DNA from: Rhabdornis inornatus
Lineage: Eukaryota > Chordata > Aves > Passeriformes > Rhabdornithidae
Assembly (NCBI GenBank): GCA_013397075.1
Contig: VWZS01009934.1
Coordinates: 5,174,305 to 5,238,304 of the forward strand
Length of the DNA: 64,000 nt
Reading direction: 5' to 3'
The translations under genes were made by a program, and so were the position numbers. The notes beneath the pieces were generated by a model. The model worked only from the letters and a program-made list of their open reading frames with translations, was not told the DNA's origin and did not search any database. Every line of letters begins with the position of its first letter. Position 1 is the first letter of the stretch. This document shows positions 36,611 to 50,274 of the stretch, one piece after another.

Positions 36611-36701
36611 CTGATCTAACTGAAGGTGTCCCTGCTCATTGCAGGGGTGTTGGACTACAGCATCTTAAAAGGTCCATCCAACCCAAACTATTCTATGATA
36701 T
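36611..36701 (+). mobile_element. CR1 LINE 3' tail, plus strand
   Basis: It reads 'ctgatctaactgaaggtgtccctgctcattgcaggggtgttggacta' and 'aggtccatccaacccaaactattctatgat', the diagnostic 3' end of CR1. Only about 90 bp remain. Confidence 0.88.
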
Positions 36702-39664
36702 TTTTGGATAATGATAGTAGACTGCTAAAGCCAAAGGCATTTTTAATGTTAAATTACTAGCTAAGAAAAAAAAAATTAGAAAGGTGGAACACAATTAGAC
36801 CAGGAAGAATTTTATTAGGCTAAGGGGAGCAAGTAGGCATAGATGTTTGTTAGTATGGTAATTTGCACAAACACAAACAAAGCCTTTTGGTGAGGAAAAA
36901 AAGAAATCTTTATAACTTTGGATTGTTCTGGGGCAACTTGTGTGAACTAGAACACATGATAAATGTCAACAAAGAAAGCGAATCAAAAGAACATGAAAAG
37001 TGAAGGGTTTAACTATTGTCTGGAATGATACCTATTCAAGTATGTGCTGCTATTCAAGTGATTCTGACTGGTTATCCATTAATACTTTAATAAATACACT
37101 ATCTGTTACTAGTGCCCTAGCAGCAATTTCCCTCTATCATATGCTTCATACCTCTTCTTTAAATCTTCATGTTCATTTATGTTTTTTTCTTTTTGGCAAA
37201 GGCACAAGTATTCATGCAGTTCGTTGACTATCCTTCTCATAATGTGTCACTCTAAGACACGTAGGAAAAGAAGAAATTAATGGAAACATCACTTCACTTG
37301 CCAGAACATTGGAGGAAGAAACTAAAAAAAGAAATATTTCAATTTGTTCGAAATCTTGTAGCAATTTTCATTTCCATTATTTACAGAGGAAGAGGGCTCC
37401 AGAGACATAACTCAAAAGTTAAAACAGTGAAGCATTAAGGAACATGAAGCTGGAAGCAAATGTACTTGTAAGGAGTTCTTTTATTTTGACAACAATTGAT
37501 ATTTCGCTGGGAGAAATATGTCTGATCCAGGAAAATAATTTCTAGACTAAACTAGAGAAAATAGTCACTCTTCTAAGAACATATTCAGAAATGAGATGCA
37601 CTGATGCAAAAGGAAACTTTTATCACATTGAACCTGGAATAAAATATATGGGTGCATTTTTGCCAATCAGAACAAAAGTTACAATATAGGAACCAAGCCC
37701 CACATAACTACTTCCTCTCCATCAAACTATAAGTGCATGTTTTTTTAACTGGTTATGACATGGTTATTGAGTTGTAAAAAAAGGGTTAGGTTAGGATCCA
37801 AACTGAAACTGCCAGCACTGGAGGAATTACTGTTTAAACACACATTAGGAAACAATCTCTGCCACCAGAATGTTTTAAATAGCACTGCTTATAAATGTAA
37901 TATACCACTGTTTCTTTTCCATTTTACTCATTGTGCCTCGTTTTTTTTTCTTTTTTTCCCATCACATGTCTGCATACTCTTCCTTTCCAAAGATTCTTAA
38001 TTTTCTTCTTCTCAGATAGTTAAGTGTTGAATAAAGATCTTGGGCCCCTAAGAATGCTTTAAATATTGTATTGCCCTACAGAAAGCTCATTTCTTCACAA
38101 AGCCTCTTTACACATCTGTGGCTAGTGGAAGTTAAGCACCTACAAAAGAGAGGTCAGGCTACTGGTCTTTAAGTCAGGATTATGGAAAATAGTTATGAAA
38201 CATGCTGAGAAGTGATCTTACCTCCAAGACTGCTCATGAGAATTTTCCTGTCTAATCTCAATGTATAGTGATTTACAGAGAATTTTCATTTTTCTCATGT
38301 TGATTATTCCAGTTATTTTCTAAAAGTTGTTTTCTAACATCAAACCAAAATTTTACCCCTGGAGTTTTTCCCCTTCTGGTTTGTTTTATTTTGTTCATTT
38401 CACATCTGCTAAACTAGGAATGTATGTTAAGAACACTCCAAACTGACACAAATCTATCCATGCACTAAGTTGCTTTTCATGACTCAAAGGGAAATCTTCG
38501 AGAGAGTTCTTCATGGCTTCTCTCCCATGAACAACCACTTTTGTGAACTTTAAGCCTTTTCAGTCCAGGGACCGATTTACTTGATATTTGTAGCACACAA
38601 TATTAAATAAGTAAATGTTAACCTTCCTTTAGGAGCACTTTAGTTATACCTCTCTAATGCATATAATGTACGGAAAGGGAACTGAAACTTAAGAACATTC
38701 TCATCTCAGGCAGCTCTTATCAGGTGGCAAAAGAAAATTGACAATCCTACCTCTTTTGTGTCTTCTGGGGTTGTAGAGGATAATTATGTCCTTCTTAAAA
38801 TCATATATGTGTACTTTGCCACTCTCCTATAATGGAAATACTACATACTCAGATAGTCAATCTGCTATATTTTCTCCAATTCAACAAACACCAAAATTTG
38901 ACTACTTCAGAATGCATCAGATTAATTTATCTTTTCTGCGGGGCAGTCTTAATGCGAGACTACTTTTATTCTTTATGGCTTGATGGGTTTCATCCTCAGG
39001 GCTTTAGTAACATTAGTGATCCTTCAGAAAGCTTCTTTTTTGAAATTAATTTGTTTGCCATAATTTTTAATTTTATGAGAAACTAGTCTAGAATCTAATA
39101 GAAATTGATAATTTTTCTATTTTCTTTTTGCTACCTTTGAAACTTACCAGGAAATTATCTGGGCGCAGGATATAACAGAAGTTTCTAAGCTTGGGTTGAG
39201 GAACTAGAGAAAGAAAATTATTTTCTAGTTAATTCCATACATTATTTGAGGAGTAATTCTGTAGAAATATATAAAAACTATCCCTCTTTTAGCCCTTGTT
39301 AAATTCTATGGAGTGGGATGATAGCAAGAATACTCTAGGTGGCTTATAACAGGTTTCAGCATTTTCATGGGTGTAAGTCTACTTGTAAAAGTATATGAAG
39401 CTTGAAACTGTTAGAAGTCTTTCAGATACCTAAATGCCCTCAGTTTTTCAGATGTCCCAAAATATTTATTAGGAAGAAGCATATATTATATAATTACAAA
39501 CTAATCTAATGGTAAGGCTGTTAACAGAAATGATGACTGCAGTATCTGCACTACTACTCATGCAAGGGTTAAACTTCATGAGGGTAGAGATGGGACAACG
39601 TTGAGCTGTCCACATTTAAAAAAAGCCCTAGGCTCTTGCATCTGCGACGTTCATCTGCTACAGT
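36702..39664. other. Unique AT-rich sequence, no gene seen
   Basis: 3 kb of unremarkable sequence with a short poly-A run near 36,766-36,775. Open frames are at most about 84 codons with no motifs. Confidence 0.45.
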
Positions 39665-39775
39665 TAAAAAATAAAAATAAAAAACCAAACCAAAACAACA
39701 ACAAAAAACAAAGAACAAAACAAAACAAAACAAAACAAACAAAAAACCCCCCCAAAACCAACAAAACAACAGCAA
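39665..39775. repeat. A-rich (CAAAA)n-like low-complexity tract
   Basis: About 110 bases of CAAAA, AACAA and similar units, including a C7 run at about 39,747-39,753. Open frames on both strands here (K/N-rich on plus, F/V/C-rich on minus) are compositional artefacts. Confidence 0.85.
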
Positions 39776-42700
39776 CGAATTTACAACAGGTGCAGTACGA
39801 TTCCTGCTTGTGTTAAATGGGTTCCTTGGGAAGTGGCTGCTCAAATGCCTCCATTAATTCCAGCAACTAAAAGGAAGAAGGTCTCCTGGCAAAGAGGTGT
39901 CTGAGACAGTGCCTGTGATGATGTTGTCTCAACTCTGTTGCTTTTACTGGGCAATTTGTTGTGATTACCTGAATTCTCTCTCGAAAGACGGGTGTCCTGT
40001 TCCTCCAATCCTAAACAGATTAAATCTGTTTACCTCTAGGATACCGATAGAATACATAGAAAGTAAGTGTTGCTGTGGAAGGAAATTTTACAGATATTGA
40101 GTATTTTTCTGTTATAGGTATAACTAGGTAATGCTAGTATGTTATTGGTATTAGTAGATAATGGCAAATAACTAGATAATGAAGTCTGTCACTGAGGCTC
40201 AGGCTCACTTTGGCTTTGACCATGCAAAAAAATAATTGGCAAACAAATTTACAAAAATATGTTTAAAACTCTTTAAACCAAATAAATGAACTAGCACTAA
40301 AGAATTTACTGGAAAATTACATTTGATATTTTTTAAAATGAGTTAATAATATTAAAATAGAAATAAAAGGAAACAAAATGCCAGCGATCATATTTTAATT
40401 GTTTTTTTTCCATAAGTTTGAAGACAGTAACTGCTGGTTTTCAATATGATCTGGCATTGGGCCTTAGTTAATTAACTGCCTAACATAGAGAAATAGAAAA
40501 AACTAATATTAAAAGTAAAGATATAATGACTTTCTTTTCAGTAGGCTTCTACATGTATTCAGCAGATTAATATATACCACCAACACAGATTTTTACTCTC
40601 TTAAAAATGACAAGAAAAGGAGTAGTTTGTGTATCCTCAACACAGCCATACAGAAAATTATAGAGTAAGACATAAACACTGGCTGAAATGCATGCAAACA
40701 TTGTAAGAAGGAATCTAAAAGAAAAGACTTTTTTCTTCTGTTTCTGATATAGGCCACCTGTGCTTATATTTAGGGCAGACCAGGAACAACTGTCCCTTTT
40801 ACCTATGAATGTGGGTTAATTCTTCATGAGATGTACTTGTGACCTTCAAACTGCTGCTTTGAGTGGCTTACAGAGAGCCTCAGTGCAGAATATTCAATTT
40901 GCCCTTAGGTTTGTGTTTCTATCAGAACACCTGCCACTAAAGGCAGTCAGATTATATGCCTATAGTACTACTTTATGCTTATTTTTTAAAGGTAACAACA
41001 GAAATTAATTCAGAAGTAATTTAAGTGTAGCATCTTTTATGCCTTCTGAAATATCTTTCTAAAAATTACCATTTGTGAAAGCAGTTTGAATGAGATAATA
41101 AGATATTTATTGTTGCAACTATTGGGAACTTTTAATTAGTCTTAGCAAGGTTTGTGGGTTTGATTTTTTTTTTTTTTGTATTGAAGTAAATCAAAATATA
41201 TGCTGTCAGGAAATATAGAATATTAAATTCATACACAGATTTACTTGAGGTGGATGTAGGATTCTCTGCTTTATCTGAGTAACTCAAGGTTTAAATGCAT
41301 TATCAATACTAAATGTTACTGTGATTCATTCAATAACCTACTCTTTAGACAATCTTCTCTCTCAAAGCAAATCCCAGATAATCTCTTCGCATCATATTAA
41401 CAAAGGGCCAATCTTAATCAAATCATTTAAGTATAGAATAATCTTTGCTTTCTAAGGTGAGATCAGAAAGAAAATACTGATGCCTGTTTGATTCTGAGCT
41501 TGCTGCATGTGAGACTGGTGATGTCTTTTCTCTTTCATGGTCGGTACACACAAATAGGAGAATCCTCAAGCAAGATGCTACAAGATCCAAATGCATGTAT
41601 TCATTGACCAAAAGATGAATATCAATTTATACTTCAAAATCCATGAGCTGGGTATTTTCCATTTAGATTTTTTTTTTTCAGTTTTGAATGAAATTAGTTT
41701 GACAGATGCATTAGGAACTTGTCTATAGTTTTGTCCATACAGGTTTAATTAGCCTTACAAAATAATGAAGTTCTCACATGAAATTCATGTTGTTTTCTGC
41801 CTATGAATACTAACCCTTAAGTCTCTCCAGTCTTCTATATACTTTAAAAAGTATTTATTATTTAAAGTATTTCACATTACTTAGAAAATATCTACAATTG
41901 CATCAAGGCTACCATGCAATTGCATCAATCTTGACTGTGAACCACTGATAAATATTGATAAAAACCACAAAAGAGCAACATTATGGTCCAGCTAATTTGT
42001 CTGTGCAATGTTTATATTTTTAAAAAAAGGCAAAAAAACCCCAAACAAAACCCCTCACCCTACTCCAACATTCCCACCCCCTTAACAAAAAGATGATGGC
42101 TATTGGATGGGTATTTGCTATCAAAAATTGTTAGTTGCTATCTGCTCTCATGGCTTTTCTAGTGATATTTGTAAAATATGTAAATAAAAAAAAGTTATTT
42201 TGATTTTATTTATCCTTGCTGCTTGCTAGCATGCTCAGGAAGTAGCACTTCATGCAGCTCTGCCTGTGCTGTAATTCTCTATCGGTAAAAACACAACAAT
42301 GGAATTTTCTCTACAGAATCAGATTTACCTAGAGACAGGGAAGGACTCAGGGAATGAGTGAATAAGAGTGTAGTTCTTCCAGTCGCTCTCACCAAAATGA
42401 CACACACTCCTGGTTATGCAGTCCAGGGCAGGATGTAACTTTGTACCACCTCTCTTTTTCATCCACCAGTGGCTGCATGAACCCTTTCCAGCAGATGCTA
42501 AAACAAATTTGCAATTGAAACGTTTCAGATGAGTATGGATTACCTGGCAGCTCAGGTGTCAGAAGCAGTTGCTGATGGTACTACTGTCATATTTTGAAAG
42601 ATGGAGAACAGAAATCTCACACCACTAAAGGACAATTGATTCTCTGTATTCTATTTTCCAGGTATCTCTCTGCAAGAGAGAGAGGACTATTGATTAAGAC

Positions 42701-45700
42701 TTTTTTTGGTGTATTTATCAAAAGCTTTTACTTTGCAGCATCAAAAATATTTTACACAGTAAAATTGAAGGGAACTAATACCAAGGATGAACCAAATCCA
42801 GTTTCCAACACTTTGCTACCTGTGAGCAAAGCACTTAGTGTTTGGGAGACTTAAGATCATCTGTTAAGATGATTTGTCTTGCTACATCTTAAGTCACTGA
42901 CTGAGGGCATCTCTGAAAAGGTCATTTGTGGAAGTTTTATCTTAAGCTGTTGTGTCCAAAGAAGACACCAAAGTGTCTGGCATTGATTTTTCTTGCACTG
43001 CAACATTACTCTCAGGAGTAAACTATCAAAGAGCCTATTGATAGAAACATGCCACAAGTCTGTGATTACATAGAACTAGAGGCAATTTCATTTTTTAATA
43101 TTACCTGTCCTTAACACACAAGGAAGCTGGACAAAACCTTAAAGTGACTATCTGAGATGTGATACAGGAGTTTAAGAGGTTCAATGCTCTTTATGGACCA
43201 AGACTCCATCAATTGAATCAAATACATAAGGTTAGCAATTAGATGCAGTTTCTGTATTTTAGACATATCCTGTGTGGATACTCCTCGGAGGAGGCTGGGA
43301 GAGAAAGAGGAAGGAAAATCAGAATATCTTCTCCTATGGTTACTGTAAAATATTGAAATACAAAAGCAAGTCGTACTCTTTCTAACAGATTTTTGAACAA
43401 ATCAAACTCTTCAGAGTTTTTTACTGTTCCAGTATTTGAACCATAATGACAGCTGTACCTTGCAGAGGAAAACCACTTCCACCTGATCTAGACTCACCCT
43501 CCCAAGCCTTATGATTATCCCTCTGCTGCATTCTAACTTGTTGAAGGAGAGACAGTTTGCCAAGTAAGCAACTATACCACTTATGAAAGTCTCAGTGCAA
43601 TGTAAGTTACACGGTGCATATACACAGACATACACAACAGTGAATTTACACTTTCTGACACCTTAAAGGCTTTTCAGAAGTCATGGCAGCTTCAAAAGTG
43701 TCTGCTTTCTAGCAGTACGTATACTTGTATAACTTTTTGTCATTTTTTTTCCCTTTGTAGTTTTGCTGACTGCTACAGCTTTTATTCCTGAGACATATCA
43801 AAGAATATAGATAACAGAAGTCAAAAGAAGGTAAATTCATAATCACATTCAAATGTAGTGTATAACACAGATTTTAAATTATTTTTCATAGACGATTCAT
43901 ATTTTCTCTTGCAGTATCTTAAATTTCTTTAACTTGATAGCCTAGCTGTAGATGAGAGTCAAGAAGGAACAAATCAGTGTCTCAGCAGGAAAAAAATGAA
44001 ACTTTCCTGCTGCTTCTGCAGAAGAAATTTGAGTATATGGATTTATCCATTTTGTCTTGCAATGTATAATATATTATATAGGAAATCTAAGTAGGATAGG
44101 TTAATTCATTCTTTTTCTCTCAACATCTTATATATTTTAAATTTATTTATAGGTATTACAGGAGGAGAGGGAAATGTTGTCACTAGATGATGACAGGATA
44201 GGTTCCTAGCTTGGATTACTAATAAAGACCTTCCCTTATCGAAAGACAAGCCACAAAATGAGCACATATGACAAAATTGCTGTCATTAGTGCTAAGTGCT
44301 AAATCCTTCCTCATTTGTTTCCTTCGGTAGTTTACCACATTTTGTGTGACCTCCAGAATGATCTTTGGAAAGCCAGGTTTGTACCTGGGTCTCCTTGTGA
44401 ATGATGCACTGCTGAAAAAGGAGCCCTTTCTGAGCATGATTTCTATATTTTGCCATTTTTAATACGTCAATCAGTCATGGCAAACAGTCAATCCCCCCTG
44501 ATAGCAGTCCTGGTGAGTGAGGCAGGGATTTTCAGTGTCAGGTCAAGAACCCTCTCTGGCTCACATGTATTAATGTTGCACCCAGCAGGAGCAGCACACA
44601 CACCTCAGGCTAATGTTCCCTTCTGCCAGCACCCGGCCTGAGCTCAGGGTCATTAATTCAGCCCGTGGTGCTCATCCCAAATCAGCTTGACAACGTGGTT
44701 ACAGGGACAAGTCCTCCATGGAGGTCAGGGCTGCCCACTGGGGAGAGTGGCTGAGGCTTATAAATTAATCTCTCTTCACCACTTGTTGGCCAGAAAGAAA
44801 AACACACAGAATGATACAGGCAAGAGTGCGATAGACATATTGACAATTCTACTGAGTTACAGTTATTATGGGCAATCCTACCTGGGATCCTTGGGGACTG
44901 TGATCTTCAGATAAATTGGAACTGTTCTGCATTACCACTTTGAAATTTTTGAGCTATCAGTTTAGAAAATCTTCTGAAGAAGGAAACTTCGTCCTTATCA
45001 CTTTCCAGATACAAAGGGAGAAATTACCTCCACCCTTGCTTGGATTGTTTTAGTAGCACTTGCCAGAGTTGATTTATTTCCAGTAAAAATGTAAGCAAGA
45101 CAATTATCATTTACCAAATTCTCTGGATTAACTTTGAATTGTTTCTAAATTAAATAGATCAAAATATTTTAAAAGAAAATAAAATTTCACGTAGAAAGGG
45201 AGATTTCCCATTATAAAGAATTAGATCTCCTTTTCTTTTTTCTTTTTCCTTTTTTTTTTTAATGTAAAGAGATGTAGGTCCCCAAGCATCTGTAAAACAA
45301 AAGAGAGAGGAAACATCAAGGGATTTATACTTTGTTACCTACAAGTTTGAGATCTCCTCCTTTGAACATATTTCATTCCATTCCCTGTAGGATTTATTTG
45401 ATATTTCCTAGGCCTTTAGGGACAGTAGGGTTGAAAGGAAGTTGGACTACAGTATGAAGCCAGCAGGGCAGGAGACATGAGCTGTTTGCTGATTTCAAAA
45501 TAGGATCCGAGGTTGTCAGAAAAAAACCCAACATTTTTTATTACCAAAGACAGATTTAAAAAGCTATTTAGCAATAGAGGAGAAAAAGTGCATCAACACA
45601 TTCTACCATTAAAAAGTTTGCATAAAGGGCGTTTGCTGTGGCAGATGTATTCCAAGCAGATTTATAGCTATGTTGCAGTGTTTTCCAGCGTGAACAAAAC

Positions 45701-46453
45701 ACCAAAGAATTAAGATTTTTTTTCAAATTTATTAAATATATATCTGGATGGATCATTATGGTTGTATTATGATTTCTCTAAAATTGTAAAAAATCATTTT
45801 GGTGAAGAATTTCAGATTCCATTATCTCTTAGATGAGGAACTAGGCTGTAAATAAATATATACAGTGGTCCCATCCTTACAAACTCTCAGAGTTCAGTAA
45901 ATTTCAGCTATCCCACCTTGTTCTACTTGCTCAGCTACTCTAGGATGCCATATAAACAATAGGATTTCATTTCATCTGCTACAGCTTTTTTGTTTTGGGA
46001 CAGAAAAGAGGAGCAAACTTAGAAATTCTGTCCTCGGTGATTAAATTCTAATAATAACAACTCACCACCTAAGAGTTACAATTCAAACAGTGAAAGTAAA
46101 GAGAAAACTCGACCTAGTATCTTCAAAGCTCTGAAATTAACAGTTGCCAGGCAGCTCTTTTTACATTCTTGTGCAGCAACTGTTTACTAATATTTTGATT
46201 TCACTGATGACAAATCAGACTCTGGAAGGAGATATGAATCCCATAAACTCCAAAAGAGATTCAGTAACAGATCTGGAATTATCTTCAGTCAGGAAATAAT
46301 AATTCTTATACCCACTTGATCCCTAACTTCCTAATGCTTTTATTTGAAGAAACCAACATTTTGAGTGAGTACATCCTTGATGCGTAAAATTCTACAAAGC
46401 TGATGCATAATTTGCTTAGGAATTTGTCAGCACAACACATCCATATTCACCTC
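39776..46453. other. Unique AT-rich sequence, no gene seen
   Basis: 6.7 kb with no recognisable gene or transposon. Low-complexity parts include an A/C-rich stretch at 42,019-42,090 and T-rich runs at 41,164-41,179 and 45,230-45,260. A GC-richer block at about 44,460-44,760 could be conserved non-coding DNA or an old repeat. Its open frames (63-75 codons) have no recognisable protein. Confidence 0.45.
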
Positions 46454-46582
46454 ATTTTTTTCCCATTTGTTTTTCTTTTGTTGTTGTTTTTTTGTTTTGT
46501 TTTGGGTTTTTTTTTGTTTGTTTGTTTGTTTTTTTTTTGTTGTTGTTGTTGTTGTTTGGTTGTTTTTTGTGGTTTTGTTTCA
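46454..46582. repeat. T-rich (TTTG)n/(TTG)n low-complexity tract
   Basis: About 130 bases of T with regular G: a TTTG run at about 46,514-46,530 and a TTG run at about 46,539-46,556. The frames through it (poly-F/C/L on plus, K/Q/N-rich on minus) are artefacts. Confidence 0.88.
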
Positions 46583-47106
46583 AACTTAATGTGTGTCCAT
46601 CTTTCAGTGTCCTGTATATTCTGAAGTCTGCGCAGTATATTCTCTGCTTTTATGCAAGCTATAATCCCATGATATTGCAAAAAGAAAATAAGAAATATCA
46701 TTTCAAGACACAGCTCATTGAACCCATTTTAATTAAAACTTTTTGAAATAGATTTTATAAACTTCCTAATCTTAGCTGCAGATTAGCTGCCTGTTTATCG
46801 GATGAATGCACTAGGAACATTTTGGTTTGCATACTTAGAGATTACAGTCCTATTTTGTCCTGAAGGTATTTTATTTGATGAGGTCCATTTTAAGCAGCCT
46901 AATTCATGAATTAGCTGCCAGTGTAGGGCATAAACCCAATCTAATTTGAGGGACCCACATAATTTATTCTGCATGATGAATTCTCCCAAGGAAGCAGCAG
47001 AGCAGAAATACCTTTCACCAGTAAAGAGAAAGCCATGAATTTAGAATGGCAAAAAACCCAAACCCAACAACAACAAATAAACAAGCAAAAAAACTCTCAA
47101 CAATTT
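46583..47106. other. Unique AT-rich stretch, no gene seen
   Basis: About 520 bp without a gene. The part at 46,860-46,990, with TAATTT, AATTAG and TGCATGATGAATT motifs, has the look of non-coding conserved sequence, but nothing proves it. Confidence 0.4.
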
Positions 47107-47146
47107 ACTACTACACAATTCTTAGCACTACTACACAATTCTTAGC
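47107..47146 (+). repeat. Exact 20-bp tandem duplication
   Basis: ACTACTACACAATTCTTAGC occurs twice head to tail (47,107-47,126 and 47,127-47,146) without a mismatch. This is likely a recent slippage or template-switch duplication. Confidence 0.95.
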
Positions 47147-49076
47147 ACAAAACATTTAATTAAAAAAAACATATGCATAATAATGATTAATTTTTTTTCA
47201 AGGACACCTTAGAAATTAATAATATCCAGACAGTGTAACATTAGTGTAAATCGTTAACACAATTTCTAAAACTTTTCTGTAATATATAGGCAAGGAGGAA
47301 TTTTAGAAACAGCATTAATCCAAGACATTGCAATCTGGATATACAGGTAATTCTTCATTCTTTCTGCCAAGCAGAGCTAAACAAATTTCCTGTGCCATCT
47401 GACTGTTACAGCCTCTTCAGCTGGACTTGTTCCCTGCCGAGTTCAAATCCAATAAATGCAGATACATAACTGTACATCAATTTTCTGATTTACTTGTTTT
47501 GCAATTCATCTATGGCCTTCAGTAGCTTTCAAAAGCCCTTGAGTCAAAATGGTCTGAGCCTTAAAGCTTACAGAGTTCCGGGAAATCTTCACTCTCTTTT
47601 TGAAACTTTTCTTAATTTAAAGTAGAATACAACCTGCTGCTTACTGGGACCTTCTTTAAGTTGAGAAAGATCAAAATTAAAGTATTGCAAGAAGCAAACC
47701 ACTCTACTCAGTTATGTGCACCTAAGTATTTAGCAGTGCTATGCTTTCAAATCTTGCCCTAGCAGATCAGTGTAACATTTCTCATTTGTATGTAAATAAA
47801 TATATACAGGTTTGGTAATGCGTCATATAGTGGATGACATATTCTTTACTTTGTTTTAAAAGTTTTTTTAAAAAATTATTCTTCTTCTTACTTTTTTTTT
47901 TTTTTTTCAAATTCTTTTTAGAATAAGCTCCATGCACAGGACCTGCCAAACTGGGTGAGAAGATTCAGGTATCCATCTAGATGGAGAACCTGCAGTAGTC
48001 AACACACTTTGTTTTGATGAATAAAGCAAGGGCAAGCAATTCTCCCTTGAACTGTCCTTAAAGATTTTGCCAATTAGAAGTCCGTGAATTTGCTGTTCCA
48101 TGCAGACTACAATGTTTGACAGCTGCGCTTGAGTTGTTTTTTTCATGAAGCTTTTCAGAAAAAATGTGGAAATCACCGCCATAGAATGAGCAAGAAAATG
48201 GTGTGGATTTTTAGTCTTAGTTTACTCCAAAAAGACTTGTTATTTCAGTAAGTATTGTCTACATCTTGAACTTTCAAAATATGGAAAAATCATTATCTAA
48301 TACACTTTGCTCTTTTCCAAACATATTGCTTTTAAAGTATCGGTTTCGCTGCTACACAGACCATTAGGTATCCTTTTCTGTGTATTTCTTACTTCTATTT
48401 CATCCATTATTTTAAGGGACTAGATCTGACTTTATGACCAAGACAAGTGTATTTTCATCTTTATTCCCAAAGATTTAAATGTCTTTTTCTTGAGAGGTGA
48501 TAACTAATTTGGAACTCATCACTGTGTTTCCATGTAGAGCTGAAGTGTTTTCTCCTGTGAGCATTACTTTGCATTAACTATCTTCAGGTTCCATCTGGCC
48601 TTTTATTGCCTAACCTTTCAGTAACATGGCAGATTTTTGCACCTCTCTGAGGTTAATATTCAGCAACAAGCCTAAATACATTCATTTCAATGAATTCTGT
48701 CCCCTCACTTGTAATGTGTCCTCTGCAATAATTAGCTATATCCTACATGTCAGAGAACCTATAAAAATCATTAGGGCAACTTGCTTGGAAGTGCCCTTTG
48801 TGAAAATTGCTACCTTTTCTTTAGCACGTTATTGATTTATGACAGTGTCAACTCCACAAAGTTGGGCTACACTACAATTTCATGGAAAAATGTTATATTT
48901 CTCAGTACTAAATACACCTCTAATTCTCACAATTAATATAACTGTGGATGTGGTTAAAAAAAGACATAGGACTGCAGAAGGCAAGCTATACATTAAATAG
49001 GAATTTTGAGAGACAATATGTCCCTTTGGAAATAAATAAATTATTGCTCTGCAAGGACTTGAAGACCACAGTTGCC
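47147..49076. other. Unique AT-rich sequence, no gene seen
   Basis: 1.9 kb with a poly-T run at 47,892-47,908 and chance open frames of up to 91 codons. No recognisable gene or repeat. Confidence 0.45.
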
Positions 49077-49581
49077 TGTTTCAGACACTGTCAAGGCCAC
49101 AGAAGAAGGTTGCCATAAAAGAAGTCACCACAGCAGGAATTTGAGATAAGCTCAGAAGGGAGGAGTTGTGACAGGAAGTTGCTAATTCCAGGCCTGCCAG
49201 AAGTGAGATCTGGTTAGCACATCCTGGTTAATTTATCTGGACAAAAGTTCCCATATCACACCAAGTTATGGAACAGATGGCACCTGCAACCACCACCAAC
49301 CACTGAAGCAGCCCTAGGCTCATTTCTGGGGTCTTCCACCAGAGGACTGGGTGTGATCCACAGCGTCAAAACTCCCCCCCAGGGCAGGTAGCAGGGCATT
49401 CCCACCTGAATGTAAACATATATTAACATCTTGAACTCTTTATTTTGTAGGATTCCCCCACTCTCAAAGGATCAAGACTTGAGACCATCACTTCGACCAA
49501 TAGACATTTGAATTGCAGCAGTCAAATATCATCATCGGATCTACGGATGCTGGTAACTTTCCACTCTTGTCCTTCTTTCCT

Positions 49582-50020
49582 CTTTTCTTTTCTTTTCTTT
49601 TCTTTTCTTTTCTTTTCTTTTCTTTTCTTTTCTTTTCTTTTCTTTTCTTTTCTTTTCTTTTCTTTTCTTTTCTTTTCTTTTCTTTTCTTTTCTTTTCTTT
49701 TCTTTTCTTTTTTTCTTTTTCTTTTCTTTTCTTTTCTTTTCTTTTCTTTTCTTTTCTTTTCTTTTCTTTTCTTTTCTTTTCTTTTCTTTTCTTTTCTTTT
49801 CTTTTCTTTTCTTTTCTTTTCTTTTCTTTTCTTTTCTTTTCTTTTCTTTTCTTTTCTTTTCTTTTCTTTTCTTTTCTTTTCTTTTCTTTTCTTTTCTTTT
49901 CTTTTCTTTTCTTCTCTTTTCTTCTCTTTTCTTCTCTTTTCTTCTCTTTTCTTCTCTTTTCTTCTCTTTTCTTCTCTTTCTCTCTTTCTCTCTCTCTTTC
50001 TCTTTCTTCTCTTTCTTTCC
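49582..50020 (+). repeat. (CTTTT)n array with decamer and CT-rich flank
   Basis: A nearly pure CTTTT array covers 49,582-49,910 (about 66 units), with a single slip at 49,707-49,721 where a seven-T run occurs. It passes into seven copies of the decamer CTTCTCTTTT (49,911-49,980) and then irregular CT-rich sequence to about 50,020. The long F/S/L-rich plus frames and the K/E/R-rich minus frame of 169-177 codons are artefacts of the pentamer, which is open in all frames. Confidence 0.97.
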
Positions 50021-50133
50021 CTTACCTATTTCCTTAAGTGATATTTTCATACTTTTATATTGTCATGTTACTATAGATAACCACCCAAATGGTTATACCT
50101 ACTTTCCACTGCAACCAAATTATTTCTTAAAAA

Positions 50134-50274
50134 TTTATTTCTATTTCTATTTCTATTATTTCTATTTCTATTTCTATTTCTATTTCTATTTCTATTAATT
50201 TCTATTTCGATTCCTATTTCTATTTCTAATTTCTATTTCGATTTATATTATTTAGATTTAGATTTAGATTATTT
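50134..50274 (+). repeat. (ATTTCT)n and (GATTTA)n degenerate array
   Basis: About 18 units of ATTTCT with interruptions (AATTTCT, ATTTCG, CCTATTTC) run to about 50,245, then four units of a TTTAGA/GATTTA type run to 50,270. The array lies inside the same probable LTR as the CTTTT array and is followed by a G7 run at 50,279-50,285. Confidence 0.92.

Noticed and set aside
46403..46746. F/L/C-rich plus frames and a K/Q/N-rich minus frame, superficially like membrane or coiled proteins
   Set aside because: Products of a T-rich (TTTG)n/(TTG)n tract.
49508..50050. Overlapping open frames of 169-177 codons rich in F/S/L (plus) or K/E/R (minus)
   Set aside because: They are translations of the CTTTT array, which has no stop codon in any frame. 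There is no coding evidence outside the repeat.
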